From Porogramme epimiltina (lineage: Eukaryota; Basidiomycota; Agaricomycetes; Polyporales; Polyporaceae): a DNA stretch of 58,056 nt. The position numbers and the translations under genes are program-made. Positions 11,041 to 21,582 of the stretch are shown here, piece after piece; within the stretch, counting starts at the first letter, position 1; the number at the start of each line of letters is the position of its first letter. The notes under the pieces are model-generated. The model worked only from the letters and a program-made list of their open reading frames with translations, did no database searches and had not been told where the DNA came from. The DNA lies in the NCBI GenBank assembly GCA_900155495.1, contig FTLJ01000355.1:1-58056 (forward strand), given 5' to 3'.

Positions 11041-12535
11041 ATGCAGTACAAGTACCTCTCTTTCGAGCAACGCGAGCACTTCCTACAGTATGGATGGATC
11101 AAGATACCCAAAGCCGTCCGAGAAGAGCACCTGAAAGCGTTCACGGAGAATGTTTGGGTGCGGCTTGGATACGACCCAGAGGATAAGACCACTTGGACAA
11201 AGGAGAAGGTAGATTGTCGTCGCATATCAATGTCTCAGCTGATGATACCCCGGTCACTTACTGTAGATCCATATGCCTCGGCATCGGGAGGTTCTGACGA
11301 AAGATTTTATGCCTAAGGCCTGGGGTGCAATGTGTACGTGTATTTGGTACTTTGCAATGCTTACGGGGCTCATTGGCACCCCATCTAGGTGAACTCCTGG
11401 GAGGAGAAGATAGAATCGATCCTACGCTGTTCGAGAGCTGCGGAGACAGTCTGATCGTGAACCTAGGTGCAGAAGAGTGGGAAGATGTCAGTGCTTGTTC
11501 TGGGTCGTTCTTCCTCTCTCTTTCCTTAGGCTCCCTCACAGAAAGAGATCGACCCAAAGAACTTGGGTAATTGGCACATGTGCGTTCTTTACGAGTAGGC
11601 ACTATCCTGATGACCCACCTCATTTTCCTCGATACTTTCAGTGACGGAGACTGGCGAGTCAAACTTCCTATGTCTGCATGGTAGAATCAAGTTTGAACAT
11701 GCATCTCAGGTTTACGCACTTCCTGGACTCGGGAGAACAAGGTCTGACAGTGATAGTTCTGTTCAACGACATCAGGTCACGTGCTGGTGGGACATATATT
11801 GCGCCAGATGGCATCAAGAACGTGATTCAATGGTTTGCTGTTCCCCAGTCTCGTATAGCAGCGGCTTATACGTTTAAACAGGCTCTACGAGCACCCAGAA
11901 GGCGCGAGCGAGATGCCGCAAGACCCAGATGGTAGTCGTTCCATCTGCTCCATACAAGAGTGCAACGATTTCGTCGAGGCCAGTTGACGGACTTGATACA
12001 TAAGGCTAGAAGCGCTGACAGATGCTCTGCAGCTCACAGGTGATGCCGGAGATGTAATATTGCTCCACCCATTCATGGTGTGCCTTCCACTAGCTGCTAT
12101 ATCTCAAGCCTTACGTCTGTGCCTTTGTTTCAGCCCCACTCCGCATCTAAGAACCACTCGCGGGTTCCACGCTTCATCACCAATCCGCCTGTGACCCTCA
12201 AAGAACCTCTCAACTTCGATCGCAAAGACCCTGCAGACTACGTCAGTCCTTTCGCAGTTGTAATTGTATATGAGTCTATTGATCATGCGTTCCGGTCCCT
12301 GCAGTCCCTCGTAGAATTGAAGATCCTTCGTAGTCTTGGTGTCGACTCGCTTCCCAGATGGCACATTGTGGGGCCCAGACGGCGTTTCACCCCACGAACG
12401 CGGGCGAATAAGGACGCCATGATCATGGAGGAGGTAGAGCGAATGAAGGCGCATGCACATCTGACTGGCGGCAACGTCGACAGTATGCATCTCAACGGGC
12501 CTGTACCGTACCAAGTTATTGTCGCGAGGGGTTGA
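11041..12535 (+). CDS. PhyH-like Fe(II)/2-oxoglutarate dioxygenase
   Basis: A multi-exon gene beginning 11041-11208 (FLQYGWIKIPKAV ... VRLGYDPEDKTTW) and then MPRHREVL, LGGEDRIDP, FESCGDSLIVNLG, NWHIDGDWF and HFLDSGEQGL, GDAGDVILLHPFM, and a last part with SRVPRFITNPPVTLKEPLNF. This order is that of a fungal phytanoyl-CoA-dioxygenase-like family. The HxD of NWHID and a distal His in LLHPFM or the PHSASKN segment are the expected iron ligands; an arginine after it (SRVPRF) would bind 2-oxoglutarate. Substrate unknown. Keeping the frame through HIDGDWF requires a GC-AG intron (11654-11709), and a 39-bp intron near 12000 is unusually short, so the model is good in content but uncertain at two junctions; mild decay is possible. 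Confidence 0.75.
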
Positions 12536-12666
12536 ATTCACGCCATGATCGCTGTGGACCGGTACTACTGCATAATTTTCAGCGTATGAAGGCAAGCATC
12601 AACCTCTTGCTTGAGTTTCAGAAGGATAGTTCAGCGAAAGACTTCAAAACTGAGATCAAGCGCTTA

Positions 12667-12731
12667 CAGCTTGTTGCAAGTTGATAGACCGCGATCAAAA
12701 ACGTTCGTCTAAGAAACTTCAAAGTCCGCCA
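12667..12731 (+). repeat. Left terminal inverted repeat of MITE-like element
   Basis: 65 bp, about 89% identical (58/65 by eye) to the reverse complement of 13002-13066. Confidence 0.85.
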
Positions 12732-13001
12732 ACTTATGTCATACAGGCGCCTACCAACGACCTCCTGCCTGTTTCCCCGATGCAGGTCAACAAAATCGCA
12801 CAACACCGTATATAGCTCCTGTTCATAGTATGTGTCCGAAGATGCATGCCCCATAGTTCTCGGACGTGGTCAGATACTCTTGAATGTATTTCTTCTGAAT
12901 ACGACAGTGCACGGTGCTAGGAGTCTGGGATAACTTAGTCTAACTAGGCCTGGTCCAGCCTGGTCAACTCGGTCGAACAGTGAGCGCTAACTGATAAACG
13001 C

Positions 13002-13066
13002 TGGCGGACCTTGAAGATTTCTAGACAAACATTTTTGATCGCGGTCTATCGACTTGCAACAAGCTG
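13002..13066 (-). repeat. Right terminal inverted repeat of MITE-like element
   Basis: Mirror of 12667-12731; differences are mainly C/T and A/G transitions, as expected for an ageing copy in a fungal genome. Confidence 0.85.
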
Positions 13067-13084
13067 TAATGGCATCCGGATTCG

Positions 13085-14720
13085 GAATAGGACGGTGACG
13101 TGCATGATTTTCACGTGATGCGTGCCACGAAAGCTGCGGACGGCCTGCCAGGGTTGACACAGTGTGACAGTGCAAAGTTTGGCTTCAACCCATTCTTCGC
13201 CTCAAGTTTCTATAACTTTATGCGTCTCGGTAGGTAAAGCGGCTCTCTGTACGAATGTCAAGCTGATCATGTATTGGACTAAGCATTCTGTACCATTGAA
13301 CCTATCGCCAGGAGTCGTATCCCACCTGTTTCGCGTGGACAGTCACCACCCTCTCCTCGCCGGATATGTCCGCTTGCTATGGCGCGCTCATGCGCAACAT
13401 CACGGAGCCCTGCCCCACCGATGAGTAGTGAACGTGGCGGGCGGTCATGAATATTCTCTCCTCGCGCATGACGCGTAAGTCACGCGTGCTAGGGCGAGGC
13501 ATGCTGCGGTGCGTCTCGAGGGCGATGTCGCGTTTTCCGCGTATGACAATGCAAACGGCGGGCGGGATACTGCACCCCCACGCGTTCTCGCAACCTGTGA
13601 AGCGGAGGATTGTCGCGCATGAATCGTTAAATTGATATCTGATGACGTATCTCAACTGCACGCAAATCGTGACCGACGGTCTGCTTGAGTTTCTGGAAGA
13701 CATTATCAAAGATGGTGAGCAATATGCGATTGATGACGCGGTACTTGCTTCTGACGGGGTCTATCCACAGCTCAAGAAGCCTCCTTAACGCGATGAAGCT
13801 GTTCAAAACTGACCGATCTTGACAAGGTTGACTCCATAAGATGCAGGACTACAGGGTGCAGTGAAGCACCTTTTACTGCATATGAAGAGAACTGGGACAC
13901 GGGAACGCATACATTGACTCTTCAGTGGTCTGACTATCTTCCTCCCTGCAGAGGTATGAAGGTCCGGAGAATGTGATTTCTCTCACCCCGTATGCACCGT
14001 CCGGTCAGGAGGCCTTCTGTCGGTGCGTTCGGGTCCACCGTGGACGCCCTGCTCAGGGGGCCGTGTGGGGCCGTGTTCTACGTCCCTGGAACTGACAGTT
14101 GTACCGGAGGCCCGAGACACATTCGCCGTGCCGGATGGAATGTCAGCTCCGAGCATCTCGGACTTAGCCGTTCGGTTGCCTCCGATGGAGCGTCTACGAA
14201 TTCCTCTACGAATGATGAGTGGCGAGCTAATCAGAGTGTTGGAGCACAGATCACTTAGCAAAGCACACTCAAACACAGAACCTCCGTCATTCTCCAACAC
14301 GGGCGTAACTGGGATCAGGATCGGGACCGAGACCGCTTGTCAAGGGCTGTAGCGACAATGTACTGCGGATTCGCGAGAAAGAAGCCTTACCCACTCTGTG
14401 AATACATTGGTGTTTCACGATGCTGGAGAGGCACCAGGCGACCATGTCACCGGGATTCTATGCCCATGGACATCGGTTGAGGACTCCTAATTCCAGGTTT
14501 GTCTCAGGAATACCTCACACAGCCCCCATAACGTCTGACAATATTTCCTAGAGTTAACCTTCCGAATTCCGCAGCCCCTCGTTGAGGCGACAGATATACA
14601 ACCTAATCCTCACATTGGAGGGTCGTACTCATCGTTCAGAATGACTATTCCGCATACACGAAGTCGAGAAAACGTTGCCTGTCGGCCCAGCCTTTCTGTT
14701 GCGTTGGCACACTAGTAAGG
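13085..14720 (+). pseudogene. Decayed DUF6535 gene (relic of first duplication unit)
   Basis: Stepwise similarity to the intact gene at 17362-20101 and its promoter. 13085-13200 matches the promoter at 17120-17230 (TCACGTGA, GTGCAAAGTT, TTCTTCGCC). 13210-13265 matches the exon 2 end and intron 2 (AAGCTGATCATG versus AAACTGATCATG). 13360-13690 matches 18595-18930 (CGCTATGGCGCGCTCATGCG, AACCTGTGAAGCGGAGGATTG). 13990-14160 matches 19275-19440 (ACGCCCTGCTCAGGGGGCCG, GGAACTGACAGTT). Nearly the whole membrane region (about 17.68-18.48 kb of the intact gene) is missing, and the frame is broken by stops and indels. No functional product is likely. Confidence 0.8.
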
Positions 14721-14851
14721 TCGGAACTAGTTTCATGATCTCACGAAAAGTTCCTGAATGAGTCCCGCTCAGATTATCAGGCATCTCCGTCATTCAAATT
14801 TATCAACGATCTCTTGTCATTCAGAATCCGTGAGAACGTGGATGACCCTGC

Positions 14852-14858
14852 TATTTAA
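14852..14858 (+). promoter_or_regulatory. TATA-like box for oxidase copy A
   Basis: TATTTAA about 85 bp before the ATG at 14940; oxidase copy B has TATATAA at almost the same distance. Confidence 0.4.
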
Positions 14859-14939
14859 TGCTCTCCGTGTCTCTGAGAGGCCTCCTCCATCTCGAAACGT
14901 CTCTCTACCCTTCTCTCCGTCGCTCCTGACATCACTTCC

Positions 14940-17032
14940 ATGTCTCCCAGAATGTTTCCAAGGCGGACCCATCGCCTCCCGCAGTCGGAGCTATTCTCTC
15001 AATCTGTGCACTATATGGATCACACCAGTCGCGCACATCTATCATACGATAAGGCCAAGGCCATTGGTCTTGCGTACAGTACATATCTTTATATCCTCCC
15101 GTTTTTTGACTGCCACCTCACCAAACGCCTACCCTACCCAGATATAACAATTGATGACATCGTCAAGCTCACCCCAAAGTTCTGGCAACTTCATAGCGAC
15201 CCCATTGGGCTTCTCGATGGTGGTGCAGTGACCCTCCTCACCATTCAATACAACCTCTGTTGCGGCACTATTGCACAATACAGTAATGAGCGCCCCGAGT
15301 TGGTTTCGCTCATAGATGACCTCTTGCAGTATAACAAGCAGTTGAGTGTTCTCTCTATTCTCTTAGTCAATTGTTGCGGAACAACTGACAAGCTCGTATA
15401 TCAGTGGTCAGTTCATGCTTTCTGAGTTAGGACATGGTCTGGACATCCACAACATCGAGACCACCGCGACACTCCTTCCCTCTGGGGATTTTCTGCTCCA
15501 CTCGCCTACGGACGCCTCAGCTAAGTACGACTATCATAGGTCCCTTTATTTCCCCCGCCGTCTAATTAATGATTCGGTGCCAGGTTCATGCCTCCTACTA
15601 TACCTGCAGGACTTCCGTGCATAGCAATCGTCTTTGCAAAATTGGTTGTAGAGGGTGAAGATCGGGGACACAGGCCATTCATTGTTCCTCTCAATGATGG
15701 AAAGCAAATGTGCGCTGGGGTTCAGTCGAGGTATTCTCCTCCTATTCATTCTACATTCCTATAAATTTGACGATCCTGAGGATATAGATTGCTTCCATTC
15801 AGAGGCGGCTCGAATCCGGTTCTACATTCGCTTACAACGTTTACGAATGTACGGCTACTGCCTACAGCGCTGCTTGGGGCCCTGAAGAAACCCGAGAACA
15901 CCCATGCCAACCTCATGAACATCATATCGCGCTTGAATGTCGGCACTCTGGCTGTAGGATGCTTTGCTCTGCCCATCCTACAGTGCTACGCCACCATCGG
16001 CACTCTTTACTCTCTTCGCCGCTGCGTAGGCCCTGCGGACCACCCCGAGAAACGCATGCCGATCCTTTCATTCCGTACACAACAAGCACCGATTCTTGCC
16101 ACCACCGCAAGTGCCTTCGTGCTCCAGGCCTTCCAGCAGTACACGGTCAAACAGTTCTGTGCCGCGCGCGACCCGCGCGTTCGCGCAGGTATCGCAGGAG
16201 TCTTCAAGTCAGTCATGCTTCAACACTCCCAGCAATTCGCGTTGGCCGTCTCAGAGCGTTGTGGTGCTCAAGGCCTCTTTGCGTACAATCAATTCACCTC
16301 CACGCACGTATGTCTCCTTCCGCTGCCCATATACCACCTCGTCTGATCTCTTCTTTTAACAGAGCGAACTACGGGGATTGACAATTGCAGAAGGCGACAT
16401 TTTAGGTCTCGCGATCAGTATGTTCTCCACGGTCTTTGTATCTGCTTCCTCCTGTAACGCACCGTTGCCCCATAGAATTGGTCAACGAGCTCCTTCTCGG
16501 CCGCTACACCCTCCCGGCAACCACGAACCCGGAATCTATTCTCGCGCAGCATGAAGCAGCCCTCTTTGCCGAGCTCCGCACGATTGTCGCAGGCGCATTT
16601 CATCGCAGCGCAGACGTCTCTCGGCGCGTTCTTCCACTATGCCAGCCGGCAATGGAGGCCATCGGACACAGGATGGCGTACGACGCAGCGTGCGCGGTTG
16701 GTGTTCGGAGCTGCCTCGTCGACCTATACGTGGCAAATGTCGTGAAGCTCGATCCCGCATGGTACGCAGAGCATGTTGGCCTCAGTCGTACGGCACAGCG
16801 CGCGGCGGAGGAAGCTGCGCACGATGCGGTGTTGCCTCTTTTAGAGGAACTCGTGCGCGAGATGGACGTAGTCGCGTACGTGAACGCACCCATCGTGAGC
16901 GATAAGGCCTGGGCCACGTTCGTCAATGAATTGAAGACATTCCGCGGGAGCTCGGAGGTGAATTTGTTTGGCAGTGACGCCAGAGAACGCGAGGGGGTAG
17001 AGAATATAAAGCTATGGAGGTCCCATTTGTAA
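14940..17032 (+). CDS. Acyl-CoA oxidase/dehydrogenase-like protein, copy A
   Basis: Seven exons (14940-15078, 15142-15340, 15405-15524, 15584-15730, 15803-16307, 16363-16417, 16476-17032) join in frame to 573 residues. Family landmarks of fungal acyl-CoA oxidases run in order: LLDGGAVTLLTIQYNL, FMLSELGHGLD with ETTATLLPSG, PLNDGKQMC, SLTTFTNVRL, YSLRRCVGP with FRTQQAPIL, ERCGAQGLF, RGLTIAEGDIL, LLLGRYTLP. The last three residues are SHL, a peroxisomal-targeting-type tripeptide. Expected role: FAD-dependent first step of peroxisomal beta-oxidation, passing electrons to oxygen; acyl specificity unknown. It is one of two open copies in a tandem duplication (B at 21583-23708); its upstream DUF6535 partner is a relic. 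Confidence 0.85.
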
Positions 17033-17361
17033 CGCATCGTCTTATGCGATTCACAAAATCCAAAGTCTCTTCAGCGGCTCGCTTAGATCTCCATGTGGCA
17101 AGGTGGGTACAGCTGGACGAGCGCGTGACGCCACGTATCACTCACGTGATACGCGCCGCGCACAGCAATGGGCGGTGCAAAGTTCGATTTCAGGCTGTAC
17201 TCACCTGTCATTCTTCGCCACGATGGCCTACTTCCTGGCGCTGGCTTGCCCCCTCGGGGCTTTGTGTGAAGGCCGGTACCATCAGTCAGGCCCACCAGCA
17301 TTATCAATAGCAGGATGCTCTTGCTTTCGCTCACAACCCGTCTCTTACGACGCGCTCCCCA
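17033..17361. promoter_or_regulatory. Duplicated promoter region of the DUF6535 gene
   Basis: No exon is required here. An inverted repeat CGTATCAC-TCAC-GTGATACG at about 17134-17153 contains TCACGTGA (17142-17149). The surrounding sequence recurs in decayed form at 13095-13200, so the promoter was copied with the gene. Confidence 0.55.
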
Positions 17362-20101
17362 ATGATACCGTCAAGATCTGACCCTCAACAAACCAGCGTA
17401 GGCGGGGTAGGTACCAGTGAGGTGTCCCGTTGGCAAGTCCCTGATGATATGCATTGTTGCAGCCAAGCGTCGCGCCGTGGGCATCCACATCGGCGCAGCG
17501 TGAAGATGCGTGGAAGTTTTGCACCGCAACAATTGAACGACATTATGACGAAAAATTAAAGAGGTGGAATGCAGAGCTTGATATGCTTCTCGTCTTTGTA
17601 GGTCAGCTATCTCACACTACGTGAATGCCAAACTGATCATGCATTGTTGGCAGGCGGGGCTGTTCTCTACGGCTCTAACGGCTTTCATCGTGCAGTCGTA
17701 CCCCTTGCTCCAGCCAGCAGACACGGATACAATCATACTGGCGCTTTCCCGTATCTCAGCTCAAGTCGGGAGCTATACCATCACTTCTCCTTTCGTCAAC
17801 TCGACAGAAGGCAATGTTTTCGTGTCCGACGGCGGGAAATCCTTCATAGCCCCACGCTTCGCCATCTGGGTCAACGGTCTCTGGTTCTCCTCGCTGATCT
17901 GCACCCTCTCTGCCTCGTCGATAGCAGTGATGGTGAAACAGTGGCTTCACCAGTATAGTCAAGGACTATCCGGAATCGCTCAGGAGGCCGCATTATTACG
18001 CCAGTACAGATACGAAAGCATGCTGAAGTGGCAGGTTCCCGAAATCATCGCAGCGCTCCCGATGCTTCTTCAAGCAGCGCTCTCACTCTTTCTATCAGGG
18101 CTCCTCATCCTTCTCTGGAATCTCCACCAATCCGTCGCCATAGCCGCCACGGTTCTTGTTTCTGCCCTCCTTTCTTTCATCATACTCACCTCCTTTCTCC
18201 CTGCCTTCTATGAGGATTGCTGTTATCAATCTCCACAATCTCTCAGCATTTTCATCTTATCCCAAACCATCGCCAAATTTTCGTCGAAAATGGCCCACAA
18301 GGTGGAAAAGAGCGCCCGGAATGCTGCCATTGAAATGGCGTCACTATCTTCTATTCGCTATTCCGCCTTGGCGTACACGCAAAACGTTGCGCAGGCCTTC
18401 CTTGCCTGGCTCGGGCCCTCCGCAGGTCGATTTCGCCATTGGCGTGCGCGCGAGCGACCCTCGGCGAGAGCCCATCAGGCCGAGCTCGAGCAGTCACTCG
18501 CTCTCACCGCATACCGTATCACGGCGGACGAAGCAACGCTGAACACGACGCTCGTACCCTGCCTGTCCGGTATGGACACTCTCTCCACAACCATGTCCGC
18601 GCGCTATGGCGGGCTCATGCGCGATGTCACGGAGCGCCTGCCGAATGACGAGTGGCAGACATGGCGGCCAGTCATGCGGTTCGTCCTCATCGTGCTTTCG
18701 CTCCTGACGCACGAACCAAGACGGGGCATGGTGCGGCGCGTCTTGCGGGCGATGCCACGTTTCCCACCCATATCAGTACGGTCCACATTGGGGATGCTGT
18801 ACCTCCACACTTTGTCGCAACTTGTGAAGCGGAGGATCGCCCCGCGCGATGCATTCCGGCATCTGATGGTGTATCTGGACTACACGCAGATAGCAACCGA
18901 CAAGGGGCTTCAGTTCAGCCAAGACGTGCTCGAGAAAGGTGACTAGCGTGGGATTAGTATTCCAAGCACCGTCCTCTGACATCTTTTATATCATAGTTGA
19001 GGAAGCCTTTCCGGGAAGCGAAGAAGCACTTGAGGAGCTAGTAGACCTCGATCAGATCGATTCCGTGAAGTGCTACCTGGTGGGGCTGGAGTGTACAATC
19101 AAGTACCTCCTACTTCACAGAGGGAGGCTCCTACAGGAAGGACCCGGAGTACGGGGGCGCATCAGCAGGCTCTTCGGACGTTTCGCGGTCTTCCTCCTCG
19201 CAGAAACATGGCGGGCGCGATCAGCGCGCCAGCGAGTTGTCGTTCAAGCACTCAGAGGATGCGAGCTCCCTCACCTTGTACGCACCGCTCGTGAGGACCC
19301 TCGTCTGGAAGGCCTGGTACCGGACGCTGTCCTCGATGCATTCAAGACCAGCATAGACACCCTGCTCAGGGGCAGCGTGGCGCAGGCAACATCAAGGGGG
19401 TCTCTGTCCCTACGACTGACAGTTCCTTCTAAAATCCGCACTGTATTGAACTTAGGGGAAGGGTTGACACTTTCGCGAGGTGGAAAGTTGGCCCCGAATA
19501 GTGAGCCAACCTGTCAGTCAGCCGTCCCCGGCATCGCCCCCGCGGACCCCTCGGAGAATGGTAAGTGGCAAAAAGTCGAAGTATTGGCACACTGGTAACT
19601 CACCGAAGGCCACTCAGCTACCGCATCTCCGCCATTCCTCTGTCAGGCTGAAGAACATCTCCAAGTCCGCTTGTCAAAGGACGATCACGAGAATGCACTG
19701 CGAGCTTGCGGGGAGGGAGCATCACCGGCCGCTGACAGCCTAACCCCGGTTCAATATGCCGACGAAGAGCCAGGTGACGATAGTTCTGAGATTCTGGAAC
19801 CATTGATATCGGTTCTAGGTTTGTCCCGGACATTCTATACTCCCGCCTTTGTAACCCTTAACGATATTATTCAGATTTCACGTTCCGCCCTCTCGTCGAA
19901 GGACCAGACGAGCAAGATGTTCCTGATTCGCCGCTACCCGACCCCTACATGCGTGGGTCGTATTTATCCTTTGGCGAGTGCTATTCGGTTCATGCACATG
20001 ATACGAGTGAAGTCCTTTGCGGAGAGGTGGATCCAGGTGAGCAAATTTTATTATCAATTCTCCCACATAACTGACTTTCCCTAGAAGTACACGAGTATTA
20101 A
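17362..20101 (+). CDS. DUF6535-type membrane protein
   Basis: Seven exons (17362-17406, 17463-17597, 17654-18938, 18997-19560, 19618-19818, 19875-20036, 20085-20101) keep phase and give 802 residues. The N-terminus has PWASTSAQREDAWKF, then RWNAELDMLLVFAGLFSTAL, then WFSSLICTLSASSIAV and VKQWLHQYSQGLSG: the signature of the mushroom DUF6535 family, with an intron inside the F-AGLFS motif. I count about four hydrophobic segments: AGLFSTALTAFIVQSY, the LWFSSLICTL segment, PMLLQAALSLFLSGLLILLW, and VAIAATVLVSALLSFIIL. The large C-terminal part is soluble and helical. Function is unknown for the family; the usual annotation is an integral membrane protein found in large lineage-specific expansions. 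The last coding exon is only 17 nt (EVHEY). It is the intact member of a gene/relic pair and lies between the two oxidases. Confidence 0.85.
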
Positions 20102-21582
20102 AACCCACTAGATATAACAAGTCGTGTATGTCCGGCACTGTAAGTTTTCCGTCGGTGTCCGTAGAATGTCACTACGTATACGTCATGAACAACTTTCAAG
20201 TTACAAGTTTTTGCTCAATAACACTACCACCGAACCTCAATTATCATACAAGCCTACATACATCTTCTAAGTGCTGACAATAGCAACTGCGTCTCGTAAC
20301 ATCGAAGCCAGGGTGTCTTGAGACTTAAATGAAATGGGACAAAGATATCGTATCGACAGCGCGGCGGGGCTTCTGATGAGTCACGTGCTCTCGCAAGACA
20401 AGCGCTCTGCCAACGCGCGAGGCACGAAGTCGGTCACCGGTGTTCTCTGCTCTGATACACTCCCTCTGTGCACACTCGACGACAAGATCCATTCCTAACT
20501 GCCTTGAAATCATGATACTTTACGTGTACTATCCATAGCATGTCAGCTCTAAGAGCTTACTAACAAAATAGCGCAGCCATGGTTATGACAGACGCTAGAG
20601 ACCGGAACATTTTTCAAGGCAAACCGGGATGAAGTCAGCATCAATTTGTCGAATTCGAGCACAACGAGAGACAAAGGCAGATAAAAATCATATCAGGTAA
20701 GGGGTGTCAATTACGCGGCCTCAGCTTCTCTGATGACGTCAATAGTATGATACTGAATTGTCCGCACAAACGGCGTATCGACTAGATCATACATTCGTGT
20801 TGCGGGGGTTGAAAGAACACTATCATTCAGTAGGGTCCCTGGCTCAAGCTTCTTAAACCCCGCTCTTACGGTCATATGGCATTGAGAGCTTACGGGTATT
20901 TCCGGCGCTCTTGCTGTGGATCCTCGAAGTTGAGGAGCAGCAAACCTCTTCGGCGGAGGGTTCGGGGTACCCTGCACCGACCCTGCGCTTCCCTCGCGCT
21001 CTTATCATTGGTAGTCCCGCGAAAATCATCGCATCTCACAGACGGCGGTTGTCTTACGTCAAAACCCCGCTCCAAATGCCAACGTCCACGGCGTCCAGTG
21101 TTGAGCAAACATTCCATGCTCACTCGGCATTTCTGTTGTTCCGGAGAACCTTGAAGGTGGGGTGAACCCGCAGCACGGTTGCTCTGTAGCAAGCTGACCT
21201 AAGAGTCTCGACTATAGCCGACCACTGCCGTTAGCGACTGCAGGTCCCACTTCCACGCCAACATCACATTACGCCGAATACGAATTAGACCGACCCGATG
21301 AATACAAGGCTTCCGTTCCTCTAACTATCCATTGACAGCTCAATCAATTCGGTAGACCTATAACCAAGCGCCTATGTTTCACTTGGTCCCCGCCGGGTCC
21401 CGACGGGCGAGTTACGGTCTTTGGTTCTCCCGATCACCGCTTCGATTGACTTCTTGCCGTTTATAAGGAGTAGAGCCACAGATGGACTATATAACGCACT
21501 CACTCGATACATCGTCCCCCGGTGGCTCATACGTTTGTCCTACCTCTTTTAGTGACCTCTGCCGTTGAATCATCCTGCCGCC
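20102..21582. other. Long intergenic region before oxidase copy B
   Basis: About 1.5 kb with no convincing gene. A minus-strand frame at 20711-20977 (89 codons, ending MYDLVDTPFVRTIQYHTIDV then IREAEAA) has protein-like composition but no recognisable domain; it could be a fragment. TATATAA at 21488-21494 is the likely core promoter of the next gene. Confidence 0.45.
21488..21494 (+). promoter_or_regulatory. TATA box for oxidase copy B
   Basis: TATATAA, about 95 bp upstream of the ATG at 21583. Confidence 0.5.

Larger units (their letters stand above)
12667..13066. mobile_element. MITE-like element with 65-bp terminal inverted repeats
   Basis: The left end 12667-12731 begins CAGCTTGTTGCAAGTTGATA; the reverse complement of 13002-13066 begins CAGCTTGTTGCAAGTCGATA. 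Counting by eye, 58 of 65 positions agree. Both outer ends are flanked by TA (12665-12666 and 13067-13068), the target duplication used by Tc1/mariner/pogo transposases. The about 270-bp interior has no open frame of note, so the element is non-autonomous. It lies just left of the duplicated DUF6535/oxidase block. Confidence 0.8.

Noticed and set aside
20711..20977. 89-codon minus-strand frame, possibly a gene
   Set aside because: Protein-like end but no domain, no clear start and no paralogue; noted only as intergenic content.
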